A DNA stretch of 64,000 nt. Source: an uncultured Oscillospiraceae bacterium (GTDB taxonomy: Bacteria > Bacillota > Clostridia > Oscillospirales > Oscillospiraceae). Under the pieces are notes generated by a model. It was not told the origin of the DNA, did not search any database, and worked only from the letters and a program-made list of their open reading frames with translations. Location of the stretch: the NCBI GenBank assembly GCA_910588495.1, contig CAJUPU010000004.1:51305-115304 (forward strand), given 5' to 3'. Every line of letters starts with the position of its first letter. Positions within the stretch are counted from its first letter, which is position 1. Below are positions 23,914 to 31,931 of this stretch, in pieces. Position numbers and translations under genes: made by a program.

Positions 23914-25350
23914 ATGGCAGATAAACGCTTGGAATACGCCGACCCGCGGGACCTTGCGTCCCTGCGCGCGGCGCTGAAGGACGCCGACCCGGAGGGGAAG
24001 CTCTGTCCCATCCTGATGGACCGCATCTACATCCAGAGGGAGGCCGTCGAGCTGCTGCCCGGCATCGTGGGAGACTACACCAAGACGAAAAAGGTGCTGC
24101 TCGTCACCGATGAGACCCCCTATTTCCGGGACAGCGTCAGCCTGAAGGAGATGATCTACTTCCTCCTCAGCCGCAGCTTCCAGGTGTCTTGGCTGGTGCT
24201 GGACAACCACGACCATGTGCTCCACGCGGTGGATGAAGAGAGCCTCAAGATCCAAAACGCCATCCGGACCCATGAGGTGGACTGCGTGGTGGGCGTGGGC
24301 GGCGGTACGGTCACCGACCTGTGCAAGGACGCCACCCACGGGGTGAGCGACGAGATCCCCCTGATCATCGTGCAGACGGCGTTGTCGGTCAACGCCTTTT
24401 CGGACGGCATCTCCATCATGCTCAAAAACGGCGTGAAGAGCTCGCTGCCCACCCGCTACCCCAACGTGCTGGTCATCGACCTGGGCGTGATCGAGAAGGC
24501 CCCCATGGAGCGCAACCTGGCGGGCTACGGCGACGTGATGGCCACCTGGACGGCCCCGGTGGACTGGTATCTGGCCTACCGCGTGGGCATGAACGACACC
24601 TACAACGACCCCTCCTGCGACATCCTCCGGGTGCAGAACGCCAAGCTGCTGGATGAGTCGGCCAAGCTGGCCCGGCGCGACCAGGACACATTGGAACTGC
24701 TGGCCCGGGTGCTCACCCTCAGCGGACTGGCCATGGGCATCGCGGGGGAGAGCTGCCCCTCCTCGGGCACGGAGCACATCATCACCCACCTGCTGGACAT
24801 GTCGGCCGACAAGCAGGGGCGGGACGTGGCGTTCCACGGCGCGCAGGTGTCCATCGGCACCATCTTCACCGCCATCGCGTGGGACATCCTGCTCAAGGAG
24901 TTCGACCCCGCCAAGGTGGATCTGGACGCCTGCTTCCCCACGCCGGAGCAGATGCAGCCCCAGGTGCAAAGGGCCTTTGGCTGGATCGCCCAGAGCACCG
25001 CCGACGAGTGCTGGCGGGGCTATCAGAAAAAGCTGGCCAGATGGACGGCCAACAAGGACCGTTTTGCCGACCTGCTGGCCCACTGGGACGAGTTCAAGGC
25101 CGAGATCCAGAAGGTGATCACCACGCCCGAATATCTGTGCCAGCAGATGCATGCGGCAGGAGCTCCCACCCATTACTCCCAGATGACCCCGCCCATCGAC
25201 GCGGACACCGCGCGCTGGGCCCTGCGGGACTGCCACCTCTACCGAAACCGCTTCACCCTGTCCGACCTGCTGTTCTATCTGGGCTGGTGGAACGAGGAGT
25301 TCATCGAGCGGCTGATCCAACGGGCCGCGCAGCTGGACGCCGGGCTGTGA
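23914..25350 (+). CDS. Iron/zinc-type sn-glycerol-1-phosphate dehydrogenase-like protein (AraM family)
   Basis: 478 residues from the ATG at 23914. NAD-binding GVGGGTVTDLCKDATH, then QTALSVNAFSDGISI, and the metal ligands Asp in LAGYGDVMA, His in SSGTEHIITH and His in VAFHGAQVS are typical of the glycerol-1-phosphate dehydrogenase/AraM branch of the iron-containing dehydrogenases. It is longer than the roughly 390-residue AraM, with an extra C-terminal region (from about 400) of unknown role. Expected reaction: NAD(P)-linked interconversion of a polyol phosphate and a keto-phosphate such as DHAP. A terminator lies just after it (25443-25483). Confidence 0.85.
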   Translation: MADKRLEYADPRDLASLRAALKDADPEGKLCPILMDRIYIQREAVELLPGIVGDYTKTKKVLLVTDETPYFRDSVSLKEMIYFLLSRSFQVSWLVLDNHDHVLHAVDEESLKIQNAIRTHEVDCVVGVGGGTVTDLCKDATHGVSDEIPLIIVQTALSVNAFSDGISIMLKNGVKSSLPTRYPNVLVIDLGVIEKAPMERNLAGYGDVMATWTAPVDWYLAYRVGMNDTYNDPSCDILRVQNAKLLDESAKLARRDQDTLELLARVLTLSGLAMGIAGESCPSSGTEHIITHLLDMSADKQGRDVAFHGAQVSIGTIFTAIAWDILLKEFDPAKVDLDACFPTPEQMQPQVQRAFGWIAQSTADECWRGYQKKLARWTANKDRFADLLAHWDEFKAEIQKVITTPEYLCQQMHAAGAPTHYSQMTPPIDADTARWALRDCHLYRNRFTLSDLLFYLGWWNEEFIERLIQRAAQLDAGL

Positions 25351-25442
25351 GCATCCGGCGGCCCGTCGGGCTCACGCGGCCCTAGGCCACAAGCGAGCGG
25401 GCCGGGACCGTAGAGCAGACAGCCTCTTCAGGGCGATGGGCA

Positions 25443-25483
25443 AGAGGCGGACCCCCAAGACAAGGGTGCGTCCGCCTCTTTTT
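25443..25483 (+). terminator. Terminator between AraM-like gene and second GlpA-like module
   Basis: AGAGGCGGAC (25443-25452) pairs with GTCCGCCTCT (25470-25479), followed by TTTTT. It splits the locus into two transcription units or attenuates the downstream module. I found no clear promoter in the 62 bases before the next start codon. Confidence 0.8.
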
Positions 25484-25545
25484 CCGTCCGCTTCGGACAC
25501 GGCCCGTGCCCTTGAGAGGGATCTTAGCAAAAAAGGAGAAAGATC

Positions 25546-26979
25546 ATGTTTGACGTAGCGATCATTGGCTGCGGCGTCATCGGCGCAGCTACCGCTTACA
25601 CGCTGGCCCGCTATCAGCTGAAGGTGCTGGTGCTGGAGGCGGAAAACGATGTGGCGGACGGGACCACCAAGGCCAACAGCGCCATTATCCATGCCGGCTA
25701 CGACCCGGAGCCCGGCACGCGGATGGCCCGGCTGGACGTGCTGGGCAACCGGCTGGCAGGGGAGATCTGCGAAAGGCTGGACGTGCCGTTCGAGCGCAAC
25801 GGCTCGCTGGTGCTTGCCTTCAGCGAGGAGGAGATCCCCCACCTGAAAAAGCTGTACAGCAACGGCGTGGCCAACGGGGTCCCAGGCATCCGGCTGCTGG
25901 ACGCCGCCCAGGTGCGCGAGCTGGAGCCGAATCTCAGCGACCGGGTGGTGGCGGCGCTCTACGCCCCCAGCGCCGGTGTGATCAGTCCCTGGGAGTACGC
26001 CCTGGCCATGGCCCAGGTGGCGGTGCGCAACGGCGTGCGGCTGGAGCGCGGCAGCCGGGTCACTGCCATCCGCAAGCTGGAGGGCGAGGGCTATGAGCTG
26101 CACACCGGCACCGGGGACTACCAGGCCCGGCGGGTGATCAACGCCGCGGGCCTCCACTCCGAGGAGATCCACAACATGGTGGCCCCGCCCAGCTTCCATA
26201 TCCAGCCCACCCGGGGACAGTATTATCTTCTGGACAAGTCCGAGGGCAGCCGGGTCAACTGCGTGATCTTCCAGTGCCCCACCAAGCTGGGCAAGGGGAT
26301 CCTGGTCTCGCCCACCGTCCACGGAAATCTGATCGTGGGTCCCGACGCGGAGCTGGTGGACGGCGACGACACCTCCACCACCGCCGCCGCGTTGGAGCAG
26401 GTGGCCGAGCTGGGCCGTAAGTCGGTGCCCAGTGTGGACCTGCGCGCCTCCATCCGCAATTTCGCGGGAGTGCGGGCCAACTCCGACCGGGGCGATTTTG
26501 TCATCGAGGAGGCCGCCCCCGGCTTCATCGACCTGGCGGGGATCAAGAGCCCGGGGCTGTCCAGCGCGCCGGCCATCGCGCTGGAGGCGGTGGAGCTGCT
26601 GAAGGGAACGGGCCTGGAGCTGCGGGAGGACCCCGATTTCGTGGACGGCCGCCGCCGCCCCCGCTTCAAGGAGCTGAGCGAGGCGGAAAAACGGGCGCTG
26701 ATCGCCAAGGACCCCGCCTACGGCCGGGTCATCTGCCGCTGCGAGACCGTCACCGAGGGTGAGATCCTGGAGGCGGTCCGCGCGCCCATCCCCCCGGTGT
26801 CGGTGGACGGGGTCAAACGCCGCTGCAGCGCGGGCATGGGCCGGTGCCAGGGCGGCTTCTGCGGCCCGCGGGTGCTGGAGATCCTGTCCCGTGAGCTGCA
26901 TCGGGACCCCACCGAGATACTCAAGGACAAGGCCGGTACGGTGATCCTGACCGGGCAGACCAAGCAGGGAGGGAACTGA
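25546..26979 (+). CDS. GlpA-like FAD-dependent polyol-phosphate dehydrogenase with BFD domain (second copy)
   Basis: 477 residues, ATG at 25546 after an AAAGGAGAAAG site. FAD motif IIGCGVIGAATAYTLA, then GTTKANSAIIHAGYDPEPGT, and a C-terminal bacterioferredoxin-like domain with CRCETVTEGEI and CQGGFCG, four cysteines for a [2Fe-2S] cluster. Same architecture as the copy at 12939-14426 but clearly diverged. It heads a second three-gene dehydrogenase module, with the next gene two bases downstream. Expected to oxidise glycerol-3-phosphate or a related polyol phosphate; with two modules present, at least one may act on something other than glycerol-3-phosphate (inference). Confidence 0.88.
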   Translation: MFDVAIIGCGVIGAATAYTLARYQLKVLVLEAENDVADGTTKANSAIIHAGYDPEPGTRMARLDVLGNRLAGEICERLDVPFERNGSLVLAFSEEEIPHLKKLYSNGVANGVPGIRLLDAAQVRELEPNLSDRVVAALYAPSAGVISPWEYALAMAQVAVRNGVRLERGSRVTAIRKLEGEGYELHTGTGDYQARRVINAAGLHSEEIHNMVAPPSFHIQPTRGQYYLLDKSEGSRVNCVIFQCPTKLGKGILVSPTVHGNLIVGPDAELVDGDDTSTTAAALEQVAELGRKSVPSVDLRASIRNFAGVRANSDRGDFVIEEAAPGFIDLAGIKSPGLSSAPAIALEAVELLKGTGLELREDPDFVDGRRRPRFKELSEAEKRALIAKDPAYGRVICRCETVTEGEILEAVRAPIPPVSVDGVKRRCSAGMGRCQGGFCGPRVLEILSRELHRDPTEILKDKAGTVILTGQTKQGGN

Positions 26980-26981
26980 AG

Positions 26982-28250
26982 ATGCGGGAGAAAACATACG
27001 ACCTGATCGTAGTGGGCGGCGGCCCCGCGGGGCTGGCGGCCGCCTGCGCGGCCTGGGAAAAGGGGCTGAAAGACATCCTGATCCTGGAGCGGGACCAGCG
27101 TCTGGGCGGGATCTTGAACCAGTGCATCCACAACGGCTTCGGGCTGCACTATTTTAAGGAGGAGCTGACCGGGCCGGAGTATGCGGGCCGGTTCGTCAAG
27201 ATGCTGTCCGACACCGGTGTGGAGGTGAGCCTGGACACCATGGTGCTGGAGATCACGCCGGAGCGCAGGGTGCACTGTGTCAGCAGCAAGGGGGGCTACC
27301 GGGTGCTGGAGGCCAAGAGCATCGTGCTGTCCATGGGCTGCCGTGAGCGCACCCGGGGCGCCATCGGCATCCCCGGCACCCGCCCCGCCGGCGTGTTCAC
27401 GGCGGGCGCGGCCCAGCGGTATGTCAATATGGAAGGCTATATGGTGGGCAGGCGGGTGGTGATCCTGGGCTCGGGGGACATCGGGCTGATCATGGCCCGG
27501 CGTATGACGCTGGAGGGAGCCAAGGTGCTGGCCTGCGTGGAGGTGATGCCCTATTCCGGCGGGCTCAACCGCAACATCGTGCAGTGCCTGCAGGACTATG
27601 ACATCCCGCTCTATCTGTCCCACACGATCACCCAGATCCGGGGCCGGGACAGGGTGGAGGGGATCACGGTGGCCCAGGTGGACGAGGCCCGCAGGCCCAT
27701 CCCCGGCACCGAGATCCAGTTCGACTGCGATACCATCCTGCTCAGCGTGGGGCTGATCCCCGAAAACGAGCTGACCCGCCAGGCAGGGATCGAGATGGAC
27801 GGGCGGACCAACGGCGCGGTGGTGTACGAGAACATGGAGACCAGCCTGCCCGGCGTGTTCGCCTGCGGCAATGTGGTGCATGTGCACGACCTGGTGGACT
27901 TCGTCACCGGGGAGAGCCAGCGGGCAGGCGCGGCTGCGGCGGCGTATGTCCAGCGGGGCGAGACCCCGCCGGAGGACCCGCTGGAAGTGTTCTGCGGCGA
28001 CGGCGTCGGCTATACCGTGCCCCAGCACCTGCGCCTGGCCGGGGTGGATAAGGCGGTGGATGTGTTTTTCCGGGTGCGGCGCATCTGTAAGGACAGTGTG
28101 ATCCGGGTGACATCCGGGGCGGAGCAGCTGGCCGCCTACAAGCGGGACCACATGGCGCCGGGGGAGATGGAGCACATCGTCCTGCCCAAGGCGCTGCTGG
28201 AAAAGGCCGTCGGCCAGATCACCGTGTCTATCGAGGAGGTGACAGCATGA
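26982..28250 (+). CDS. NAD(P)/FAD-dependent oxidoreductase of the second GlpA-like module
   Basis: 422 residues starting two bases after the GlpA-like gene. FAD motif VVGGGPAGLAAACAA, second nucleotide site VVILGSGDIGLIMARR, and GVFACGNVVHVHDLVD near the C-terminus. Paralogous to 11689-12942. Its end overlaps the DUF1667 start by four bases (ATGA), so the three proteins are probably made in fixed ratio and work as a complex passing electrons from the polyol phosphate. Confidence 0.88.
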   Translation: MREKTYDLIVVGGGPAGLAAACAAWEKGLKDILILERDQRLGGILNQCIHNGFGLHYFKEELTGPEYAGRFVKMLSDTGVEVSLDTMVLEITPERRVHCVSSKGGYRVLEAKSIVLSMGCRERTRGAIGIPGTRPAGVFTAGAAQRYVNMEGYMVGRRVVILGSGDIGLIMARRMTLEGAKVLACVEVMPYSGGLNRNIVQCLQDYDIPLYLSHTITQIRGRDRVEGITVAQVDEARRPIPGTEIQFDCDTILLSVGLIPENELTRQAGIEMDGRTNGAVVYENMETSLPGVFACGNVVHVHDLVDFVTGESQRAGAAAAAYVQRGETPPEDPLEVFCGDGVGYTVPQHLRLAGVDKAVDVFFRVRRICKDSVIRVTSGAEQLAAYKRDHMAPGEMEHIVLPKALLEKAVGQITVSIEEVTA

Positions 28251-28603
28251 AGGAATTGATCTGTATCGTCTGCCCCCGGGGCTGCCATCTGCTGGTGGAC
28301 GAGGAGCACGGCTATGCCGTCAGCGGCAACAGCTGCCAGCGGGGGGAGGAGTACGGCAAAGCGGAGCTGACCAGGCCCACCCGGGTAGTCACCTCCACCG
28401 TGTGCGTGGCGGGCGCGGCCTATCCCCGCTGCCCGGTCAAGACCAACGCCCCGATCCCCAAGGGGGAGATGTTCCGGGTGATGGACGAGATCGCGAAGGT
28501 GCGCCTGAAGGCCCCCGTCCACATAGGGCAGGTGCTGATCCAGGACATCTGCGGCACGAAAGCCGATCTGGTAGCCACCTGCGATCTCCCGGCTCTGGGG
28601 TAG
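28247..28603 (+). CDS. DUF1667 protein of the second GlpA-like module
   Basis: 118 residues overlapping the upstream flavoprotein by four bases. Conserved cysteines in CIVCPRGC and in NSCQRGEE match those of the copy at 11324-11686. Likely a small iron-sulfur or metal subunit of the dehydrogenase complex. Precise role is not established in this organism. Confidence 0.86.
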   Translation: MKELICIVCPRGCHLLVDEEHGYAVSGNSCQRGEEYGKAELTRPTRVVTSTVCVAGAAYPRCPVKTNAPIPKGEMFRVMDEIAKVRLKAPVHIGQVLIQDICGTKADLVATCDLPALG

Positions 28604-28617
28604 GCGCACCGCGCCCC

Positions 28618-28645
28618 TTGCTATTTTGCCCATCTGTGGTATCAT
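28618..28645 (+). promoter_or_regulatory. Promoter of the flavin-reductase-like gene
   Basis: TTGCTA (28618-28623), 16-base spacer, TATCAT (28640-28645). Located 52 bases before the start codon, giving this gene its own transcription separate from the dehydrogenase module. Confidence 0.6.
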
Positions 28646-28696
28646 AAAAGAAGAGGCCCGTGGACCGGGGGCTCATCCAGATATGGAAAGGAACTG

Positions 28697-29200
28697 ATGA
28701 TCATGGAACAGATCCGTTTGTCTCAGGCGGCGGTGCTCAGCTCGCCCAATCCCGTCACCTTGGTGTGTACGGAAAAGCCGGACGGGACCGCTAACTTCGC
28801 CACGGTGTCCTGGTGGACATACCTCTCCTTCCATCCGGAGATGGTGGCCTTCGCCATGTCGAAGCGCTCCTACAGCGGCGAGATGGTGCGGGCCGGCAAA
28901 AAAGTCGTCCTGGCCATGCCGGGCACCCAGATCGCCGATGCGGTCATGGGCTGCGGAAGCACATCGGGGCGGGATACGGACAAGGCTGCCAGGTTCGGCA
29001 TCGACTGCGCCGCCCTGCCGGGCGGCACGATCCAGGTCCCCGTCCACAGCCGGGTGGCCATCCAGTGCGGGCTGAAGGAGTTCCACGAGGTGGGCGACCA
29101 CTATCTCTACATCTGCGAGGTGGAACAGGTCTACGGCAACGAGGCGGAGCGGGCCCTGTTCGCCTGGAACGGCTATTCCCGGCTGGGCCCGGCCGAGTGA
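28697..29200 (+). CDS. Flavin reductase-like FMN-binding protein
   Basis: 167 residues; ATG at 28697 (a second ATG two codons on is equally possible). The sequence fits the split-barrel flavin-reductase family: SSPNPVTLVCTEKPDG, NFATVSWWTYLSFHPEMVAFAM and the KRSYSGEMVRAGKKVVLAMPG block that contacts FMN in relatives. It may supply reduced flavin or bind FMN for electron transfer. It has its own promoter and terminator, so the link with the adjacent flavoenzymes is positional only. Confidence 0.85.
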   Translation: MIMEQIRLSQAAVLSSPNPVTLVCTEKPDGTANFATVSWWTYLSFHPEMVAFAMSKRSYSGEMVRAGKKVVLAMPGTQIADAVMGCGSTSGRDTDKAARFGIDCAALPGGTIQVPVHSRVAIQCGLKEFHEVGDHYLYICEVEQVYGNEAERALFAWNGYSRLGPAE

Positions 29201-29228
29201 GGCGGGACCGGCCCGCGCGCGAAACAGG

Positions 29229-29264
29229 GCACGGCCCCGGGACCTCCCGGGGCCGTGCTTTTTT
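29229..29264. terminator. Bidirectional terminator between flavin-reductase and surface-protein genes
   Basis: GCACGGCCCCGGGA (29229-29242) pairs with TCCCGGGGCCGTGC (29245-29258), then TTTTTT. It lies between convergent genes. Confidence 0.88.
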
Positions 29265-29297
29265 GTGCTTGCCAAAGCGCGGGGCGCCGCTGGGCGC

Positions 29298-31517
29298 TCA
29301 CGCGGCGGTGTCGATCTCCAGATCGTCGGTGTCGGGCGCCTCGTACTCCTCGCCGAAGAACTCGGCCAGTACCTGGTCGCAGTTGAGCACGGCCTCGCCC
29401 TCGCCGCCGGTGAGGGTGGTCAGCTGGGGCATGGCCATGCCAGCGCGTTCCGCGAAGCGGGCGAGGATGGCGCGCACGGCGGCCACGGTCACCAGCTCGT
29501 CGGGGTGGAACAGGCCGTTCTCATCGCCGTCCACCAGGCCGTTGGCCTGGGCCCAGCCGATGGCGGGGGCGAACTCGTGGTCGGCGGGCACGTCGTCGAA
29601 GGTGGGGGCGTCAGCCTCGGGCTGGCTCTCGTGCCGCCACAGGTAGTCCACGAACTGGGCGCGGGTCACGGGACCGGCGGCCAGAGGGACGGCCTCGTCC
29701 TCGATGGTGATATCGGTGCCGCCGGTATCGCCGGTGTCGCCGCCGGGCACGGGCGTGGGCGTGGGCACGGGCTCGGGCTCATCGGCCACGAATTCCCAGC
29801 TGCCCACCACGGTGAGCATATACTTGGAGTTGCCGTTCACCTGGACCGTTGCCAGGTTGCCGGTCTTGGGATTCAGGACGGGGGCGGTGGTCCAGCCGGT
29901 GAAGTGCCAGCGGCCGCCCTCCACCTCAATGTCCTCATACGCCGCGTCGCAGGTGACGCCGTTTTGGAACGCCTCCACGGTGAGCTTCTGCTTGACGCTC
30001 TCAGGGAGCGCGGGCATATCATCGGGCAGCGCCAGCTCAGGATCGGTGCTGGTGAATCCATAGTTCACGGTGTACTGAGCGCAGTCGGCGAAGGTTTTGC
30101 TGAGCACCTTGCCGTCTTTGACCGGATACGCGATGCTCCCCATGGTATAGGCCTGGGCGGCAAACCCGCCCTGGGGATTGGCGTCGGTGGACACGTGCAC
30201 ATAGTATTTGCCCTCGGGCATGAGCACCGCTAGGCCGCTCCACATGCCGCCCTCTTCCGGGCCCATCTCAACGGTGCCCACCACCTGGCCGTCGGCGTCG
30301 TAGATGGTGATGGTGGCCTCCTTCGCGCCCTCCAGAAGATTCCCTCCGAACTTGCCGTTCAGGATCCCCTGACCCTGACTGGAAGCGGCGGTCTCCTTGA
30401 CGCCGTACGTGCCCTTGCCCAGGGCCAGCAGGCTCTCCAGGTCTTTGAGCGTGACAGCGCCGCACTTGTAACCGCCGATGCCATACGTCTCCAGTCCGCC
30501 GGCAGTGCCCGCCTTGGCAACGATGTTGCCGCCGGTGATCGTGATGTCTTGGACCTTGCCGCCCCTGCCGGACCCGATGCCGGCGCCTTCCCGGCCGCCG
30601 GCGGCGGTCACATCGCTGTCGGTGATGTTGATGTCGCCCGCGGTGCCGTTGAAGCCGGTGCCGATCCCGGCGCCATTGTAGCCGCCGGTGGCGTCCACTG
30701 TGCTGCCGGTGATGGTGATGTCCCCGGCGACGCTGCTGCTGGAGCTGGCGCCGATCCCGGCGGCAAAGGTGCCGCCGGTGGAGTCGATATCACTATCGGT
30801 GATGGTGATATCGCCCACCTCGCCGTAGCTGCCGGAGCCGATCCCCGCCGAGCTGCTGCCGCCGGTGGCGGTGACATCCGCGCCGCCGCTGATGGTGATG
30901 TCTCCGGCCTCGCCATAGTTGCCGGAGCCGATCCCCGCCGCGCTGCCGCCGCCGGTGGCGGTGACGTCCGCGCCGTCGATGGTGATGTCCCCGGCCTCGC
31001 CCCGGCTGCCCGAGCCGATCCCGGCCGCGCTGTTGCCGCCGGTGGCGGTCAGGGAGCCGCTGGTCCCGTTCTCATCCTTGATGGTGACGGAGCCGCCCGG
31101 AGTGTCCTTCGCCGGTTTGCCGTTGTCGCCCTTGTTGTTCAGCTCCAGACCGGCGTGACCGGTGCCGCCTTGCAGCTTGTTCTCGCCATCCAGCTCGATG
31201 GTCACATCGGACCCCGCACCGATGGAGATGGCCGCGTCCTTGTCGCTGCTGATGTCCACGCCATCCAGGGTGATGGTGGCATCGGTGACGTTGCTGCCCA
31301 CGGTGACGGTGTTTTCTGTGCTCGAGCCGGTGATGGTGATCTCGGTATCGTTGCTCATTTCGCCTCCGCCCTGCTGGCTCCAGACGCCGGAGTCATCTTG
31401 GCCGATGGACACATCTCCGTTGGCGATGTCGTATTCCACCGCCAGCGCGGGCGCGATCAGACTGCCGCACAGCGCCAGAGACACCGTGATGGCGAGGGCC
31501 TTTTTCAAAAACTTCAT
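29298..31517 (-). CDS. Secreted repeat protein with SLH-like C-terminus, riboswitch-controlled
   Basis: 739 residues from the ATG at 31517, where a GGAAGG site and a signal peptide (KKALAITVSLALCGSLIAPALA) agree. Residues about 50-150 are Thr/Asp-rich beta strands. About 153-350 hold seven roughly 27-31-residue repeats around AGIGSG...GDITIT...VTATGG, as in beta-helix, carbohydrate-binding surface proteins of clostridia (Cthe_2159-like; recalled). A Pro/Thr linker (PTPTPVPGGDTGDTGG) leads to an SLH-like region at about 615-700 (VTRAQFVDYLWR, FDDVPADHEFAPAIGWAQANGLVDG), probably cell-wall anchoring. Its leader carries three tandem c-di-GMP-I aptamers and lies next to an invertible promoter segment, so expression is probably both phase-variable and c-di-GMP-dependent. 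Confidence 0.88.
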   Translation of the reverse strand: MKFLKKALAITVSLALCGSLIAPALAVEYDIANGDVSIGQDDSGVWSQQGGGEMSNDTEITITGSSTENTVTVGSNVTDATITLDGVDISSDKDAAISIGAGSDVTIELDGENKLQGGTGHAGLELNNKGDNGKPAKDTPGGSVTIKDENGTSGSLTATGGNSAAGIGSGSRGEAGDITIDGADVTATGGGSAAGIGSGNYGEAGDITISGGADVTATGGSSSAGIGSGSYGEVGDITITDSDIDSTGGTFAAGIGASSSSSVAGDITITGSTVDATGGYNGAGIGTGFNGTAGDINITDSDVTAAGGREGAGIGSGRGGKVQDITITGGNIVAKAGTAGGLETYGIGGYKCGAVTLKDLESLLALGKGTYGVKETAASSQGQGILNGKFGGNLLEGAKEATITIYDADGQVVGTVEMGPEEGGMWSGLAVLMPEGKYYVHVSTDANPQGGFAAQAYTMGSIAYPVKDGKVLSKTFADCAQYTVNYGFTSTDPELALPDDMPALPESVKQKLTVEAFQNGVTCDAAYEDIEVEGGRWHFTGWTTAPVLNPKTGNLATVQVNGNSKYMLTVVGSWEFVADEPEPVPTPTPVPGGDTGDTGGTDITIEDEAVPLAAGPVTRAQFVDYLWRHESQPEADAPTFDDVPADHEFAPAIGWAQANGLVDGDENGLFHPDELVTVAAVRAILARFAERAGMAMPQLTTLTGGEGEAVLNCDQVLAEFFGEEYEAPDTDDLEIDTAA

Positions 31518-31538
31518 ATTTCTTTCCTTCCTTTGCTG

Positions 31539-31561
31539 AAAAATCGGATGCAAAGTATCCG
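31539..31561 (-). terminator. Candidate expression-platform terminator after the third aptamer
   Basis: On the minus strand CGGAT (31561-31557) and ATCCG (31549-31545) form a 5-bp stem followed by TTTTT (31543-31539), just before the ribosome site of the surface gene. The 5' arm overlaps the last bases of aptamer 3, so ligand binding could compete with this stem. The stem is short and the mechanism is inferred. Confidence 0.45.
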
Positions 31562-31640
31562 GCGGCTGGGCCGGCATAGCGCGTGAGCGCGTTAGCCCCC
31601 TGGCTTTGCGTCCCGTCCTTTCGGGCGGTTTGCCTCAGAT
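31555..31640 (-). promoter_or_regulatory. c-di-GMP-I (GEMM) riboswitch aptamer 3, gene-proximal
   Basis: Minus-strand core: GGCAAACC (31634-31627), a GAAA tetraloop capping the P2 stem, GGGACGCAAAGC (GCAAAGC at 31609-31603), then GGGGCTAAC and a 3' GCCGGCCCAGCCGCCGG half. These are the hallmarks of the GEMM-I fold. The first G of GGCAAACC aligns with G20 of the V. cholerae Vc2 aptamer, which favours c-di-GMP over the cAMP-GMP variant. Third of three tandem copies spaced about 90 bases. Confidence 0.88.
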
Positions 31641-31732
31641 GTCCAGCAGCCGGGCTAACGATAGCATCTGTTATGAGATACCTTAGTCCCCATAGCTTTG
31701 CGTCCCACGGTTTCCCGTGGTTTGCCCGTTTT
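31641..31732 (-). promoter_or_regulatory. c-di-GMP-I (GEMM) riboswitch aptamer 2, middle
   Basis: Minus-strand GGCAAACC (31726-31719), P2 stem CCACGG/CCGTGG capped by GAAA, GGGACGCAAAGC (GCAAAGC at 31701-31695), GGGGACTAAGG, and a 3' half with TTAGCCCGGCTGCTGG. All conserved GEMM-I elements are present, including the G equivalent to Vc2 G20 and the A equivalent to A47. Confidence 0.9.
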
Positions 31733-31822
31733 TCAGCAGCCCGGCGAGCGTAGCGCGGCACGCCCCGCGCCTTAGCCCCGTAGCTTTGCGCCCCATGGTT
31801 TCCCATGGTTTGCCCATGGCGC
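31733..31822 (-). promoter_or_regulatory. c-di-GMP-I (GEMM) riboswitch aptamer 1, gene-distal
   Basis: Minus-strand GGCAAACC (31814-31807), P2 stem CCATGG/CCATGG capped by GAAA, GGGGCGCAAAGC (GCAAAGC at 31789-31783), ACGGGGCTAAGG, and a 3' half with CGCCGGGCTGCTGA. It has GGCG where aptamers 2 and 3 have GGAC before GCAAAGC. First aptamer met by a transcript coming from the invertible segment. Confidence 0.88.
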
Positions 31823-31901
31823 AGGCTCCTCCCCGCCGCCGTCGCGCCAGGCGGCGGCGGGCGCCGTCCACGGTGGAATCACCGTTGGTCCCTCCTTTCA
31901 G

Positions 31902-31931
31902 AAGGGGACAGAATACGCGTTCTGTCCCCTT
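31902..31931. repeat. Left recombination site (IRL) of the putative invertible segment
   Basis: Two 12-base arms, AAGGGGACAGAA (31902-31913) and TTCTGTCCCCTT (31920-31931), are perfect inverted repeats around the asymmetric 6-base spacer TACGCG (31914-31919). This arm-spacer-arm form is typical of tyrosine-recombinase core sites. A 17-base stretch, GAATACGCGTTCTGTCC (31911-31927), recurs as its exact complement at 32148-32164. Confidence 0.85.

Noticed and set aside
22468..25320. Long minus-strand frame opposite the FGGY kinase and AraM-like genes
   Set aside because: Same GC-driven shadow effect. It crosses two real genes on the other strand and shows biased composition only.
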